Shown piece by piece: positions 63,706 through 64,000 of a stretch of 64,000 nt of DNA. The stretch covers positions 15,484,567 to 15,548,566 of the forward strand of contig OY755170.1 of assembly GCA_963576735.1 (NCBI GenBank), written 5' to 3'. This DNA is from Bedellia somnulentella. Lineage: Eukaryota > Arthropoda > Insecta > Lepidoptera > Bedelliidae. The notes under the pieces are model-generated. The model searched no databases, was not told the origin of the DNA, and saw nothing but the letters and a program-made list of their open reading frames with translations. Both the position numbers and the translations under genes were made by a program. Position 1 is the first letter of the stretch. Each line of letters starts with the position of its first letter.

Positions 63706-64000
63706 TACAGTAATACATGAGATAAACACGTCGAGATTTTGTTAATTGCGATACTACCCTATAAAGCAGTTCGCAGCAGGACATCTGTTTCCACAAATAC
63801 CTTTGATCCGAGCAGTCAAAAACAGAGTTGCCACGAGTGTTGCGCGAATACAAACAGAGGAGTGATCTCAAAACAGTTTTAAAATGAAATCAGCGGCTAA
63901 GTGCGAGTCGGCTCGCCCGTGGAGGGTTTCGTTGTAACAATTATAAGTAAGTAAAGCCATATTAAGAATAACATGTAATTTTTTGAGCCAGAATCAAAAC
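63706..64000. other. Non-coding DNA at the right edge
   Basis: GC-balanced near 63760-63930 (GTGCGAGTCGGCTCGCCCGT). No gene recognised. Confidence 0.35.

Noticed and set aside
63485..63871. 128-codon minus open frame
   Set aside because: Most of it runs through an inverted SINE-A copy (63508-63705). No domain and no conserved start.

Overview
The window reads as a stretch of a lepidopteran (moth or butterfly) nuclear genome. It is AT-rich and has no long open reading frame. It is packed with repeat types typical of Lepidoptera: Helitrons whose 3' ends form GC hairpins and stop at CTAG, SINEs with (TATG)n tails, a Penelope-like retroelement, a BEL/Pao relic and TA- or TTA-flanked MITEs. I found no intact protein-coding gene. 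The longest open frames (115-128 codons) are chance frames through repeats or GC-richer blocks.

The one host gene I can name is the microRNA mir-184, on the minus strand at about 5.3 kb. The mature 3p arm (5313-5334) and the 5p arm (5350-5371) form a near-perfect hairpin. Just upstream on the same strand is a strong 3' splice site (exon starts at 5442), and about 480 bases downstream is a poly(A) signal with a GT-rich follow-up (4826-4831). mir-184 therefore probably sits in the terminal exon of a spliced non-coding transcript running leftward. A minus-strand promoter-like block at 54.4-55.0 kb (TATA box, X-box, YY1-like motif, three 5' splice sites) is a candidate 5' end for that or another transcript. 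The link is inference.

Layout: 1-1.5 kb, minus-strand BEL/Pao-type LTR relic (pol tail, tandem arrays, tRNA-Lys-type primer site, LTR). 1.6-3.9 kb, SINEs and a foldback element with tRNA-like arms. 4.8-5.45 kb, pri-mir-184 exon. 7.47-8.10 kb, 5'-truncated Penelope element between 13-bp direct repeats. 11.1 kb, CpG-rich block. 16.5-18.0 kb, Helitron carrying other repeats. 18.3 kb, Harbinger-like MITE. 19.4-22.7 kb, a four-level nest: a SINE split by a TA-flanked transposon with 278-bp inverted ends, which holds one Helitron interrupted by a second. 22.7-31.4 kb, mostly unrecognised AT-rich DNA. 31.4-64 kb, a dense field of one SINE family (here SINE-A; about 34 copies or fragments in the window, about 28 of them here), plus SINE-B, LINE tails, a Helitron, MITEs and microsatellites.

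Nothing here works as a protein pathway. What connects the parts is mobile-element biology: SINE-A, SINE-B and a LINE relic share a 3'-end motif, which suggests both SINEs use the same LINE machinery. Gene and family names rest on recognised motifs; none was confirmed by a database search.
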